64,000 nt of DNA from GCA-002708315 sp963676635 (GTDB taxonomy: Bacteria > Bacteroidota > Bacteroidia > Bacteroidales > F082). Under the pieces are notes generated by a model. The model saw only the letters and a list, made by a program, of their open reading frames with translations. It did no database searches and was not told the DNA's origin. The DNA lies in assembly GCA_963676635.1 (NCBI GenBank), contig OY781105.1:62001-126000 (forward strand). Reading direction: 5' to 3'. Shown in pieces: positions 42,799 to 53,544 of this stretch. Within the stretch, counting starts at the first letter, position 1. Each line of letters begins with the position of its first letter. A program made the translations under genes and the position numbers.

Positions 42799-45700
42799 AT
42801 GAGATTTCTGAAATATTTAACTTTTTTTATTTTATTGTGTACATTGTCAGGGTTTTCACAAGGGGAGGCTAATATTTGGTACTTTGGTCGTCGAGCAGGA
42901 CTGGATTTCAATAGTGGTTCACCTGTTGCGTTAACAAATAGTGCTATGACTACCATTGATGGATGTGCATCAATTTCTAATTATCTGGGAGAGCTTCTTT
43001 TTTATACAGATGGTATGACTGTATGGGATAGTACTCACCAGGTTATGGGTGATGGTACCGGTATAAAGGGCTCTTATTTATCATACTCAGTAATCTTAAG
43101 AATGCCAAACTCTGATTCATTATATTACATATTTACGACTCCAGTGCACAATAGTCTAAATCCCGATACAGCTTTTTACTCTATAGTGGATATGAGCCAA
43201 AATGGAGGACTTGGTAGAGTAATTTCAAAAAATAACTACTTGTACTCACCTGTTGTTACAAAAATAACTGCGGTAACTCATGATAATGGTGATGGAGTTT
43301 GGATCTTACTTCACGAAAATAATACTGATGCATTTTGTTCATTTTTAGTCACGACAAGTGGCATAGATTCAATTCCTGTAAAAAGTAATGTTGGTCTTTA
43401 TTATACACCTAGTTCTTTTAATTCAGATTATATGAAAATTTCAACAAGCGGTAGCTTGTTAGCAAATGCTACCAATTTTATGAGCAGTGTAGAACTGTAC
43501 GATTTCGATAACAGTACAGGGATTGTATCAAATTTAAAAAGAATTCATAACGTGCCCGGAAGTGGAAGTAATAGTTTTTACTATCCATATGGTGTTGAGT
43601 TTTCACCTGATGAATCAAAATTGTATATAAGTGGAAGATGTCATATGGGTGATCTTGCTTCTGCTTTTTATCAAGCAGACCTCTCAAGTGGAATAGAGGA
43701 TAGTATAAGTAGTTCAATAATAAGAATTAGTCCCATGATAGAGGAGAAATCATGGGGAGCGTTGCAAATAGGACCTGATCACAAAATATATTGTAGTATT
43801 AAACAAGATAAATATATTCATACAATTGAAAATCCTAATGAATTAGGTTTAGCCTGTAATTTTTTTAAGGATGCTATTTATCTCGAAGGATGGGTGACTG
43901 AGCGTGGTCTTCCTACCTTTAACCAAAGTTTTTTTGCAGCTAATATCAACATTCAAAACCAGTGTTTTGGCGATACTACATTCTTACAGTTATCTACATA
44001 CTCAATGGTCCAATCGGTAACATGGGATTTTGGTGATCCTGCTTCCGGTGCAAATAATACATCAACCGATCTTTACCCATATCATATTTTTACAGATACA
44101 GGAACATACACTGTAACAGCAAATATACTTTTAACAGATAGCACAATCGAGGTGTCAACTGTAGATGTGCCAATATACAGCTATCCTGTTGTTAACCTTG
44201 GTAACGATACCCTTATCTGTGAAAACGATAGTATTACGTTAGATGCGGGAGCCGGTTTTATTTCATATTTATGGAATAATGGAGCAACAAGCCGTACAAT
44301 TACAGTAAACCAGGCGGATACTTTTGGTGTGCAGGTAAGTAATGGACATTGTGAGAGTTATGGTAGTGTAATTATAGGCACACAGTCATCAGCAACTGCT
44401 TTTGCAGGATCAGATGAAGTGGTTTGCCAGGGAGGAATTTATAATTTTAGTAACTCTGCACAATTGCCTGTGGCAACAAATAGTGATTCCATCATGTGGA
44501 TTGGAGGAGCTGGATATTTTGAAGATCCAACACTCGAGATACCTGTTTATCATACTGATATTAGCGAAACAGGAGACATTATTCTTTCAATGGTTGCATA
44601 CAGGTCTTTTCCATGTAATAATGATACTTCATCAATGCAATTATCGGTGCTGCCTTCACCAGATGCTATTTTTACCATATCTCCATCACCGGTTATATGC
44701 CTTGGTGAAGATTTTTATTTTACAGATGCGAGTACAACAACAATAGTGGATTGGCAATGGGATTTTGGTGATGGACAAATATCGAATACTCAAAACACAA
44801 GCCATGTTTATTCTTCTTCTGGTATTTATCCTGTTAATCTGGTTGTGATAAACACAGATGGTTGTAGTGATACAATCATTAATTCAGTAACTGTTAACAG
44901 CTTACCTGTTGTGGATTTTTCATTTGTACCGGATGATTCAATTTGTAGGGATGAAGTGATTACGTTTTCTGATAGTAGTCATACAAATATACAATCATGG
45001 GGGTGGAATTTTGGAGATGGAAATACCAGTGCAATCCAGAATCCAACACATAATTATGCAAATGCTGGAATATATGATGTTAATCTTGTTGTAACTGATG
45101 ATAATTCCTGTATTGATTCATTAGAAACGATTATTGAAGTACATGAACTGCCATCACCGGGAATAATTGTACTGCCGGGAGATACTATTTGTCAGGGTGT
45201 ACCAATTACATTTTTCGGAGTTGATACCTTGGGAACAACAATTCTTTGGAACTGGGATTTTGGCGATGGACAAACCGCAACAGGTCAAAACATCTCACAT
45301 TATTACAGCACGCCAGGAGATTACATTGTTACATTATCAGCACTAAATAACAATAGTTGCGAAGCATCCACAACAACAACTATCCATGTAAATGCCTTAC
45401 CCCAAAGCACATTCACAATATCACCCAACGATACTTCCTGTATGGGAGAAACAGTCACCTTCGATGCAACAGATTTAACAGGTGATATTACCGACTGGCA
45501 ATGGCAGTATGGTGATGGAAACACAGGATCAGGGCAAACCACAACTCACACTTATTCCCAGCAAGGTAGTATGACCATTACATCTATTTACACCAATAAT
45601 AACGGCTGCGTTGACACAACTACTCAAACCCGTTATGTGATGGATGTAAATATTGGCTTTGATATTTTCAATAATCCATCATGCCAAAACTTTATCGTTG

Positions 45701-48700
45701 ATTTTGATGGAACAGGCGACAGGGTAACCTTTACTCCCTGGAACTGGCAATTTGGTGATGGAGCAACTGCTACAGGAATAGATGTGAACCACGCATATAC
45801 TGAAGCAGATACTGTAGATGTTATATTAAATGTATGCTCGAAACAGGTAGTACAACAATTAATTATCAATGGAGCATGTGAAGTTTATGCAGGTCAGAAT
45901 ACAGCAACTTGTCAGGATGTTTACTACAATTTCTCCAATAGTACTGATCCCCCAACAGCATCCAACTTTGACTCTATTCGATGGTTTACCAACGGTATAG
46001 GATATTTTAATGATCCCTCCCTTGTTGCCCCAACCTATTTCCCCGATTCAACTGAAGGTGTAACGCAAAACGATACACTTACCATGATGATGGTAGGGTA
46101 TGGTCTTGCAGGATGTGAAAATGATACCTCTTACGCACAGCTTGTTGTAATACCGGGAGCATATGCCCAAGCTGGATCCGATGAATATATCTGTAACGGA
46201 GATTATTTCGACTTTGACAACTCTACAGATTCAGCCTTTGCAACACATTACGCATATATTAATTGGTCAACAAGCGGTACTGGTTATTTCAATGACCCCA
46301 CAATAATGCGACCAATCTATTTTCCTGGTCCGGGAGAGTTAGGAGACGTAACCTTAACAATGGTTGCAGCAAATATCATTAACTGCGACTCCATTGATGA
46401 TATGACTCTTACAATCCACCCAACCTATGAAATGCCTGTTGACATTACCGTTTGCCATTATGATTCTGCATATTTAGAAGGAGCATGGAGATATACTTCA
46501 GGAATATTCTATGATACCCTTCCAACTGTGAATTATGGTTGTGATAGCGTTATTGTGACAAACTTTACTGTACTACCAAAAATAGATATGGCATATGATA
46601 TCTCAACAGGCGATTCTGTTTGCTTTGGAGAAACCTGCTATTTTGATACCATTGGCTCAGCAAACCTAACAAACTGGCAATGGGATTTTGGCGATGGTAA
46701 CACATCTTCCCAGCTACTACCATCATATACATATTTATCACCCGGATTTTATAACGTTGTTTTTTCATATACTGACTTAAACGGATGTTATGACTCAACA
46801 ATTCATAATGTAAGTGTTTTCACTTTGCCGGAGGTAAGTTATATTACTTCCCAAAGCAATGCATGTGTTGGAAGCGCAATTTCATTTACAGGTGCCTCCA
46901 ACTCCAATATCCTCTCCTGGGAATGGGACTTCGGCGATGGCGCCACAGGTTCCGGACAAACTGTTGCTCATACATACACAACATGGGGTAATATGTACGC
47001 CACCCTTACTGTTACCGACGATCATGGCTGTACAAATACGTACACAGAGCTGATAGTAATAGCAGAGCCTCCTGTGGCTGACTTTACTTACACTCCTGCT
47101 ATATGCGACAGCATCCAGTTTACTGATCTGAGTACTTGCTCACCGGGATATAATCTTGTTGAATGGTCATGGGACTTTGGCGATGGTACTACCGACACAC
47201 TGCAAAACCCATCACACAGGTATCCTTCCAATAACCTTCCCGGTGGTGAAGTATTTATGGTTAACCTGGTGGTAGCAGCAGATAGTCTTGGATTTATCTG
47301 TACCGACTCTATCACACTGCCTGTAACAGTGCCTTCATTGCCTGATATATTCCAGTATATCGATCCAAGCCCTACTTGCTTCGGAGATACTACTTACTTC
47401 TCCGGGCATTCAGGATTCTCAATCGAAACATGGCACTGGGACTTCGGCGATGGTAACTTTAGTAACGACTCTATTACTTCGCATTTATATGCAACCGCAG
47501 ATACTTTTAATGTTACTCTTAACATTATAGATACAAACCAGTGTACTAACAGCGCTACAGAAGTGCTTATTGTCAAACCTGCTCCTGCAGTCAGCTTTAC
47601 CATGAGCGATAGCGTAATATGTAAAGGAGGTCCTGTGTACTTCAATGCCACTGGCTCTGCCAATGTGGATGAGTGGTACTGGGAGTTTGGCGATGGTGGT
47701 ATATCGTATTTACAAAACCCTGTTCACTACTATCCTTCTGGCAACACATACACTGTAACCTTAACAGTAACTGATTCCACAGGCTGTTCTTCAACAGCGT
47801 CTGATGTTATTATGGTACTACCCGGACCAACAGCAGACTTCAGCTATGCAAACCAAAGCTGTACTGCCGTGGCATTCTTCGATGACAGTGATATACCAAC
47901 AGGATACTTTGCTACTGAGTTCTTCTGGGACTTCGGCGATGGATTCACATCAGATTTACAAAACCCTGTTCATAGCTATACAACAGGCATTAACACTTAC
48001 GATGTGATGTTTGTGGTGACAGCCGACAGCTCAGGGTACAGTTGCTCTGATACAACATACCAGACAATATACACACCAGGATTACCATCAGTGTTCTTCT
48101 CATGGGATCCTGAGCCTACTATGCTTGGCAATACAACCAACTTCTATGGCAATTCTGGTAATACTATTACCGACTGGAACTGGGATTTCCATGATGGTAC
48201 TACGTCAACAGACCAGAATCCTGCTCATGTATTCCCAACAGTAGGAACATTCAATGTAGAGCTGACTGTTACAGATATTGAAGGCTGTGAGAATACAGTT
48301 ACTCACCTTGTAACGGTTGTGAACATTCCTGATCTCGATTACGAATGGAGCTATGCTTGTTTGGGTGAACAAATACAGTTTACTATCCTTGATCCTCCAA
48401 CAGATATAGGAGCAGTAACCTCCTGGGACTGGGATTTCGGTGATGGTAGCACCAGCGATGATATGGAACCAATCCACACCTATGCTGCATCAGGTACTTA
48501 CAGTGTAAGCTGTAGCATAGTGGATACAATGGGAGCAACAAATACAGTAATAAAACAACTTACTGTTAACCCACTGCCTAACTCCTTATTTAATATAGGC
48601 ACGCAGGTGTGCGCGAACAACCCTGTTGAATTCTTCGATCATAGTACAACACAAACTGGATATATAACAGAATGGTTCTGGGAGTTTGGTGACGGATCTG

Positions 48701-51700
48701 ATACTACTGTCTATTTCGGTGGTGATCCTGATGTGACGCATATATATTCAGGCACCAGCACCTATACGGTAACGCTTACTGTAACCAATTCCGATAGCTG
48801 CTCCAATAGTTCAACACATACGGTAACCACAGAACCGGGACCAATAGCTCTCTTTGATTATAACTCAGGCTGCGCCAGTGGTCCGGTTAGCTTTACCGAC
48901 GAGAGTACTGTTAACGGCGGTGGTGAGATAGTAACATGGCTGTGGGACTTTGGTGATCCTGGATCAGGAGCTTCTAATACTTCAACATTGCAGAACCCTG
49001 TACACCTGTTCTCAGCACCGGGCGACTATACAGTACTGCTTATGGTAGCAAATATCAACGGCTGCGAGGATACTGTATCACATACCGTTACGGTGTCTGA
49101 AGAGCCTGAAGTAGACTTCACATGGGAAGCCAACTGCTTAACAGAAGAGACACAGTTTACCGTTGATGAGTCTGTTACCAATGTTGGCGAAGTAGCTACA
49201 TGGTCATGGAGCTTTGGCGACGGAGGTACATCCAACCTGCAAAACCCAACACATACATACGAGGTAGCAGGTACATTCGATGTGATACTTAGCATCGAGA
49301 CAACCGACGGCTGTTTTGCATCAGTTACACACAGCGTGAATATTAATCCATTGCCTACGGCTAACTTTGCGCATACAGGACCATCATGTCTTAATGATAC
49401 AGTTTATTTCTCTAATCTAAGCAGTTCACCAAATGGTCTTATCGAGACATGGGTATGGGACTTCGGCGATGGTAATGAAATAACCATCAACGCTCCCGAC
49501 AATCCTAATGTTGAACATATGTATGCCAATGAAGGCACCTTTGATGTAGTGCTTACAGTAACAGACGCAGAAGGTTGTGAGAATGATGTCACAAAACAGG
49601 TAGTGATAGTATCATCACCTATAGCTGATTTCAACTGGAATGCCGGATGCTTAAACGAGCCCGTACAGTTTACAGATATCAGTTCAACCAATGGTGGTCC
49701 GGATATAGGACAGTGGGAATGGTATTTTGGTGATCCTGCTTCAGGTACCAACAATACATCCAACCTGCCAAATCCAACACATGTGTTCAGCACCGACAGC
49801 ACATTTACTGTCACTCTGATAATACATAATACTATGGGCTGTACAGATACAGTAGAGCATGAGATAGTAATAACAGCACTACCGGATGTGGACTTCACCA
49901 TTGAAAGTGACACCATTTGTTTGGGTAGTCTTGCACAGTTCACAGGCATCTCCAACTCAGAGATAGCCACATGGTACTGGCAGTTTGGCGACGGAGGTAC
50001 ATCCATCGAACAAAACCCAGGCTATGGATATCAGCAGGCAGGGACATACACCGTTACGCTTACAGTAACAGATGTAAGTGGCTGTGAGAACTCAACTTCA
50101 CAGGAGGTACATGTTAACTATGCACCTGAGGCAATATTCAGCTACGATAATGCATGTTTGGGCGACAGCACATCATTCACTGATTTTAGCTATACCAATA
50201 ATGGATATATCAACAACTGGAGCTGGGACTTCGGCGATGGTAACACATCCGATGAAACCGATCCTGTACATACTTATACAACAAATGATACTTATTACGT
50301 AACACTTATTGTCTGGGATAACTCAGGCTGTAGTGACTCAATAACATTGCCGGTACAGGTATTCGACGTACCAGTACCAGCCTTTAACTTCGCACAGGCA
50401 TGTGACCCACCGGGACAAGTGAACTTCTTTAACGAAAGTGTAATGGGAAGTGATAATAGTCCGATTACCGGCTACGAATGGCATCTGGATGATGGTTACT
50501 ACTCTGACGAAGTTGATCCAAGTTATATCTACGAGATAACAGACACCTGCTACCAGGTAACACTTACAGCCTTTAACAACAATGGCTGTAGTGCCACCGA
50601 TACAATGGAAGTATGTGTATTCGGAGCAATAGAGACATCCTTCGAAGCAACAGATGTATGCTTGGGACAGCCTACAGAGTTCCAGGCATTCTACGGACCA
50701 GAGAATGATTCAGTGGCCAGCTACCTGTGGAACTTCCATGATGGCAGCCAGAGTGAGCTTACATACCATGATACTATCAGTCATATATTCCCTGCACCGG
50801 GTATCTATGTTGTTGAATTGATAGCAACAGATACCAACGACTGCCAGGCTATTTATACCTCAGAGATAACAATCGACTCACTACCTGTGGCAAGCTTTAC
50901 CAATACCATCGGGGGCTGTGAGATCCCTACTTACTTTGAAGGTGTGACATACAGTGGTGGTGAGTTTATTGAAAGCTGGTACTGGGACTTTGGTGATACT
51001 ACTTCAACAAACAATACGGATAGTATCTGGAATCCTACACACCTATATGGTCCTAATGATTCAACCTACCTTGTGCAGCTTATTGTAACCAACTACAATG
51101 GGTGTATTGACACAGTTGTTCAGGAAGTATATGTAGCTCCATGTATAACAGCAGGGTTCAAAGTACCTGATGAACCTGTTTGTGCAAGAAATGAGTTGTT
51201 CTTTGTTGACACATCATTCCTTGCAAGCAATAATGGCATGATAGGCACATGGCTGTGGGACTTCGGTGATGGCATTACAGAAACATACGATGTGTTCACA
51301 GACACTGTATGGCATACCTATGCTGACGCAGGCACATATGAACTAAGTCTGACCATTACAGCAGGTATTGACACCAACAGCTACACCACAACAACCATGG
51401 TAGAGTTCGAAGTACATCCTACTCCGCTGCCAATGATTGGTCTTGACAACAACTGCCAGAGAGATACAACATACTTTAGTGATAACAGCACTATCTTTGG
51501 TGAACCTACCACATACAGACTATGGAACTTTGGTGATCCAACCACAGAGGCAGACACATCCAATGTTCAGGATCCAAAGTATGTATATCCTACATTTGAG
51601 AACTATCCTGTTAGTCTGTTTGTCCAGAACAGGTTTATGTGCGCCGATTCAACAAAAGACACCATAACCATCTACAAGCTGCCAGTAGCACAGTTCACAT

Positions 51701-52506
51701 ACCAGAATACATGTATGAGCTACTATACACAGTTTGAAGAAACATCCATAGCCGACAGTGCAGTAATAGCAAACTGGTTCTGGAACTTTGGTGACACACT
51801 CAAAGCACCAGCTGACACATCCATTATCCAGGCACCTCAGTATATTTACGACAGTGCAGGGATGTACACAGTAGAAATGATTATCACCGATGAACATCTG
51901 TGTATGGATACAGCTACCACAACTGTTGAGATAATGCCTAAGCCTATATCTGAGTTTGTGATGATAGACACCAACAGGCAGGGACAGGTTTACTTTGATA
52001 ATTTAAGTACTAATAATCCGGTTGACTACGAATGGGACTTCGATTACAACCAGGGTATATGGACATCCAACGATATCAACCCTATCTTCCAGTACGAAGA
52101 AGATGGTAATTACACTGTAATGCTTGTAAGCTGGAACCAGCAGGGTTGTCCGGATACAACATACCAAGTTTATGATCTGTTGTTCACCAACCTGTTTGTG
52201 CCAAATACCTTTGTGCCTTCATCACCGATTACCGACTTGCAGACATTCAAGCCAGTGGGTATTAATCTCAGTAGATACAAGCTTGAGGTTTACAGCGCAT
52301 GGGGCAACCTTGTGTTTGAAACCACAGAGCTAATCGAAGGAGTACCTTCCGAAGGTTGGGATGGCACTTACGAAGGAGAGCCACTGCCAACGGGTAGCTA
52401 TATCTGGAGAATCGAAGCAGTATTTGAAGATGGTAGTCACTGGAGAGGTACTGACAATGGTGATGGTAATACCGGGACTAGCGGGACTATTATGTTGGTT
52501 AGGTAG
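42799..52506 (+). CDS. Giant PKD-repeat surface protein with type IX (type B) sorting domain
   Basis: 3,235 residues. A signal peptide (FFILLCTLSGFSQG) is followed by a domain of about 370 residues with NIWYFG, FYTDGMTVWD and SPDESKLYISG motifs, a propeller-like region typical of such proteins. I count about 28 PKD-like repeats, each with a W.WDFGDG-type motif (the last ones degenerate, e.g. YEWDFDYNQG). Three copies of an AG.(D/N)...C...Y.FSNS unit interrupt them at about 540, 1030 and 1115. The last 85 residues (NLFVPNTFVPSS, YKLEVYSAWGNLVFET, WDGTYEGEPLPTGSYIW) are a gliding-motility-associated C-terminal domain, the type B signal for T9SS export and surface attachment. It is probably an adhesin or a polysaccharide-binding surface protein. 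Codon choice becomes more GC-rich after about 45,400. Confidence 0.92.
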   Translation: MRFLKYLTFFILLCTLSGFSQGEANIWYFGRRAGLDFNSGSPVALTNSAMTTIDGCASISNYLGELLFYTDGMTVWDSTHQVMGDGTGIKGSYLSYSVILRMPNSDSLYYIFTTPVHNSLNPDTAFYSIVDMSQNGGLGRVISKNNYLYSPVVTKITAVTHDNGDGVWILLHENNTDAFCSFLVTTSGIDSIPVKSNVGLYYTPSSFNSDYMKISTSGSLLANATNFMSSVELYDFDNSTGIVSNLKRIHNVPGSGSNSFYYPYGVEFSPDESKLYISGRCHMGDLASAFYQADLSSGIEDSISSSIIRISPMIEEKSWGALQIGPDHKIYCSIKQDKYIHTIENPNELGLACNFFKDAIYLEGWVTERGLPTFNQSFFAANINIQNQCFGDTTFLQLSTYSMVQSVTWDFGDPASGANNTSTDLYPYHIFTDTGTYTVTANILLTDSTIEVSTVDVPIYSYPVVNLGNDTLICENDSITLDAGAGFISYLWNNGATSRTITVNQADTFGVQVSNGHCESYGSVIIGTQSSATAFAGSDEVVCQGGIYNFSNSAQLPVATNSDSIMWIGGAGYFEDPTLEIPVYHTDISETGDIILSMVAYRSFPCNNDTSSMQLSVLPSPDAIFTISPSPVICLGEDFYFTDASTTTIVDWQWDFGDGQISNTQNTSHVYSSSGIYPVNLVVINTDGCSDTIINSVTVNSLPVVDFSFVPDDSICRDEVITFSDSSHTNIQSWGWNFGDGNTSAIQNPTHNYANAGIYDVNLVVTDDNSCIDSLETIIEVHELPSPGIIVLPGDTICQGVPITFFGVDTLGTTILWNWDFGDGQTATGQNISHYYSTPGDYIVTLSALNNNSCEASTTTTIHVNALPQSTFTISPNDTSCMGETVTFDATDLTGDITDWQWQYGDGNTGSGQTTTHTYSQQGSMTITSIYTNNNGCVDTTTQTRYVMDVNIGFDIFNNPSCQNFIVDFDGTGDRVTFTPWNWQFGDGATATGIDVNHAYTEADTVDVILNVCSKQVVQQLIINGACEVYAGQNTATCQDVYYNFSNSTDPPTASNFDSIRWFTNGIGYFNDPSLVAPTYFPDSTEGVTQNDTLTMMMVGYGLAGCENDTSYAQLVVIPGAYAQAGSDEYICNGDYFDFDNSTDSAFATHYAYINWSTSGTGYFNDPTIMRPIYFPGPGELGDVTLTMVAANIINCDSIDDMTLTIHPTYEMPVDITVCHYDSAYLEGAWRYTSGIFYDTLPTVNYGCDSVIVTNFTVLPKIDMAYDISTGDSVCFGETCYFDTIGSANLTNWQWDFGDGNTSSQLLPSYTYLSPGFYNVVFSYTDLNGCYDSTIHNVSVFTLPEVSYITSQSNACVGSAISFTGASNSNILSWEWDFGDGATGSGQTVAHTYTTWGNMYATLTVTDDHGCTNTYTELIVIAEPPVADFTYTPAICDSIQFTDLSTCSPGYNLVEWSWDFGDGTTDTLQNPSHRYPSNNLPGGEVFMVNLVVAADSLGFICTDSITLPVTVPSLPDIFQYIDPSPTCFGDTTYFSGHSGFSIETWHWDFGDGNFSNDSITSHLYATADTFNVTLNIIDTNQCTNSATEVLIVKPAPAVSFTMSDSVICKGGPVYFNATGSANVDEWYWEFGDGGISYLQNPVHYYPSGNTYTVTLTVTDSTGCSSTASDVIMVLPGPTADFSYANQSCTAVAFFDDSDIPTGYFATEFFWDFGDGFTSDLQNPVHSYTTGINTYDVMFVVTADSSGYSCSDTTYQTIYTPGLPSVFFSWDPEPTMLGNTTNFYGNSGNTITDWNWDFHDGTTSTDQNPAHVFPTVGTFNVELTVTDIEGCENTVTHLVTVVNIPDLDYEWSYACLGEQIQFTILDPPTDIGAVTSWDWDFGDGSTSDDMEPIHTYAASGTYSVSCSIVDTMGATNTVIKQLTVNPLPNSLFNIGTQVCANNPVEFFDHSTTQTGYITEWFWEFGDGSDTTVYFGGDPDVTHIYSGTSTYTVTLTVTNSDSCSNSSTHTVTTEPGPIALFDYNSGCASGPVSFTDESTVNGGGEIVTWLWDFGDPGSGASNTSTLQNPVHLFSAPGDYTVLLMVANINGCEDTVSHTVTVSEEPEVDFTWEANCLTEETQFTVDESVTNVGEVATWSWSFGDGGTSNLQNPTHTYEVAGTFDVILSIETTDGCFASVTHSVNINPLPTANFAHTGPSCLNDTVYFSNLSSSPNGLIETWVWDFGDGNEITINAPDNPNVEHMYANEGTFDVVLTVTDAEGCENDVTKQVVIVSSPIADFNWNAGCLNEPVQFTDISSTNGGPDIGQWEWYFGDPASGTNNTSNLPNPTHVFSTDSTFTVTLIIHNTMGCTDTVEHEIVITALPDVDFTIESDTICLGSLAQFTGISNSEIATWYWQFGDGGTSIEQNPGYGYQQAGTYTVTLTVTDVSGCENSTSQEVHVNYAPEAIFSYDNACLGDSTSFTDFSYTNNGYINNWSWDFGDGNTSDETDPVHTYTTNDTYYVTLIVWDNSGCSDSITLPVQVFDVPVPAFNFAQACDPPGQVNFFNESVMGSDNSPITGYEWHLDDGYYSDEVDPSYIYEITDTCYQVTLTAFNNNGCSATDTMEVCVFGAIETSFEATDVCLGQPTEFQAFYGPENDSVASYLWNFHDGSQSELTYHDTISHIFPAPGIYVVELIATDTNDCQAIYTSEITIDSLPVASFTNTIGGCEIPTYFEGVTYSGGEFIESWYWDFGDTTSTNNTDSIWNPTHLYGPNDSTYLVQLIVTNYNGCIDTVVQEVYVAPCITAGFKVPDEPVCARNELFFVDTSFLASNNGMIGTWLWDFGDGITETYDVFTDTVWHTYADAGTYELSLTITAGIDTNSYTTTTMVEFEVHPTPLPMIGLDNNCQRDTTYFSDNSTIFGEPTTYRLWNFGDPTTEADTSNVQDPKYVYPTFENYPVSLFVQNRFMCADSTKDTITIYKLPVAQFTYQNTCMSYYTQFEETSIADSAVIANWFWNFGDTLKAPADTSIIQAPQYIYDSAGMYTVEMIITDEHLCMDTATTTVEIMPKPISEFVMIDTNRQGQVYFDNLSTNNPVDYEWDFDYNQGIWTSNDINPIFQYEEDGNYTVMLVSWNQQGCPDTTYQVYDLLFTNLFVPNTFVPSSPITDLQTFKPVGINLSRYKLEVYSAWGNLVFETTELIEGVPSEGWDGTYEGEPLPTGSYIWRIEAVFEDGSHWRGTDNGDGNTGTSGTIMLVR

Positions 52507-52758
52507 AGGAAAGTTGAAAAGTTGAAGGTTTGAGATGAATTTAATCAAAAAAATCAAGACTTCACAAATAACACATTTCACGGGCCCCACGACTCGTGAT
52601 ATAATAAGAATAGCATGCTGTAAGTGCTTAAAAAAGTGTTGATATCATTTCCCACCAACACAACATTAAAATCTTTGTATCAATTCGTTTAAGTCATTTT
52701 GTACTGCATTTTTTATTTTACAGCACTAAGTAGCATAATTAACACATCACCCTTTTCA
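52507..52758. other. Intergenic after PKD gene
   Basis: Starts with a GAAAGTTGAAAAGTTGAAGG simple repeat, then a CACGA-C-TCGTG mini-palindrome (near 52589-52599) flanked by GGGCCC and ATATAATAAGAATAG, similar in style to AACTCGTGTTATAACAG at the end of type 1 leaders. No gene found. Confidence 0.5.
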
Positions 52759-52896
52759 TGCTGTACCATCACCCATTCCCTGCTGTGTCGTCACCCATTC
52801 CCTGCTGTGCCGTCAACATTCTGATGCGCATCAGGATTGTTTTTGATGCGCATCAGGATTGTAATTACTCAAGTGCAAAGAGGTGTTTTCTCAAGT
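52759..52896. repeat. 22-bp phased array of cores (array 2)
   Basis: Hexamer cores recur at exact 22-bp steps: TGCTGT at 52759, 52781 and 52803; then the palindrome TGCGCA at 52825 and 52847; then TCAAGT at 52869 and 52891. Flanks are conserved inside each block (TCACCCATTCCC, ATCAGGATTG) but differ between blocks. Same period and block-switching as array 1, 44 kb away; TCAAGT is the reverse complement of the phase-matched ACTTGA at 8464. The region up to 53015 has nothing else. Confidence 0.8.
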
Positions 52897-53015
52897 GTAA
52901 CCAAACAATCACATAAATATTTTGTCGCTTACTGTTTGTTTACTTTGTACTTTTACATTATAGTCAATACTAAGCGTAGTTTTATTTTAAGATTACTTCA
53001 TTATCGATTAGAGCA

Positions 53016-53052
53016 TAAAAAAAGAGAGCTACATTTTTGTAACTCTCTTTTT
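53016..53052 (-). terminator. Terminator of tRNA-Pro
   Basis: AAAAAGAGAG.TAC / GTA.CTCTCTTTTT stem with an ATTTTT loop; on the minus strand it ends in a T7 tract just after the tRNA. Confidence 0.75.
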
Positions 53053-53056
53053 AGTG

Positions 53057-53131
53057 TCGGGGTAGCAAGATTCGAACTTGCGGTCTCCTGCTCCCAAAGC
53101 AGGCGCCTTAACCGGACTGGGCCATACCCCG
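53057..53131 (-). tRNA. tRNA-Pro (anticodon UGG)
   Basis: Minus strand: acceptor arms CGGGGTA / TACCCCG with discriminator A, D-arm region with AGTCCGGTTAAGG, anticodon stem CCTGC / GCAGG around TTTGGGA (anticodon TGG), T-arm with GTTCGAATC. CCA is not encoded. It decodes CCN proline codons, mainly CCA. 53132-53544 downstream on the plus strand contains no recognisable gene. Confidence 0.95.
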
Positions 53132-53544
53132 AAATGAGGGTGCAAATGTAGAAAAAATTTTCTTCATGCAAAGCTTTCTGATAAAAAAAATATTTTTTTT
53201 CAATCTTGTCCTAAATATTTCCTCAAAAAGTAGTTTATTATAACCTGAGTTCAGCCAAAGCATTGGGCTAAGCATCAGGAAATTATTCAGTATACGTGCA
53301 CAAAGTCTTAGGTCGAACTAACGTTTGTAAGTTGTACCGACTTCAAGTAAAATTATTGCAATTTATGGAATACTGTCCTTGTATTACCATCTGTAAGAAT
53401 AAATATATGCTTTTTATGTGAGAAGGTTTATGATTTTGATTTGTATCTCAATGATAAAATGTGTTATTGAAACACTTTTCAATTTCTTCTTCTAATCGTT
53501 TAGGACACTAGTGATGATAAATATTAATTTCTACTAAAGATATT

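Noticed and set aside
47804..50302. Opposite- and alternate-strand frames of 60-200 codons within the PKD gene, including one of 200 codons at 49404-50006
   Set aside because: Long antisense frames are expected opposite repetitive Thr/Ser/Gly-rich coding DNA; no start signals or recognisable domains.
52589..52599. CACGA-C-TCGTG mini-palindrome as another island boundary
   Set aside because: It is short and only loosely similar to the end of type 1 leaders; no gene disruption is seen there.
53057..53131. tRNA-Pro as the attachment site of the island
   Set aside because: The island ends at about 42.6 kb, over 10 kb away, there is no integrase gene, and I found no repeat of the tRNA 3' end at the island's edges.
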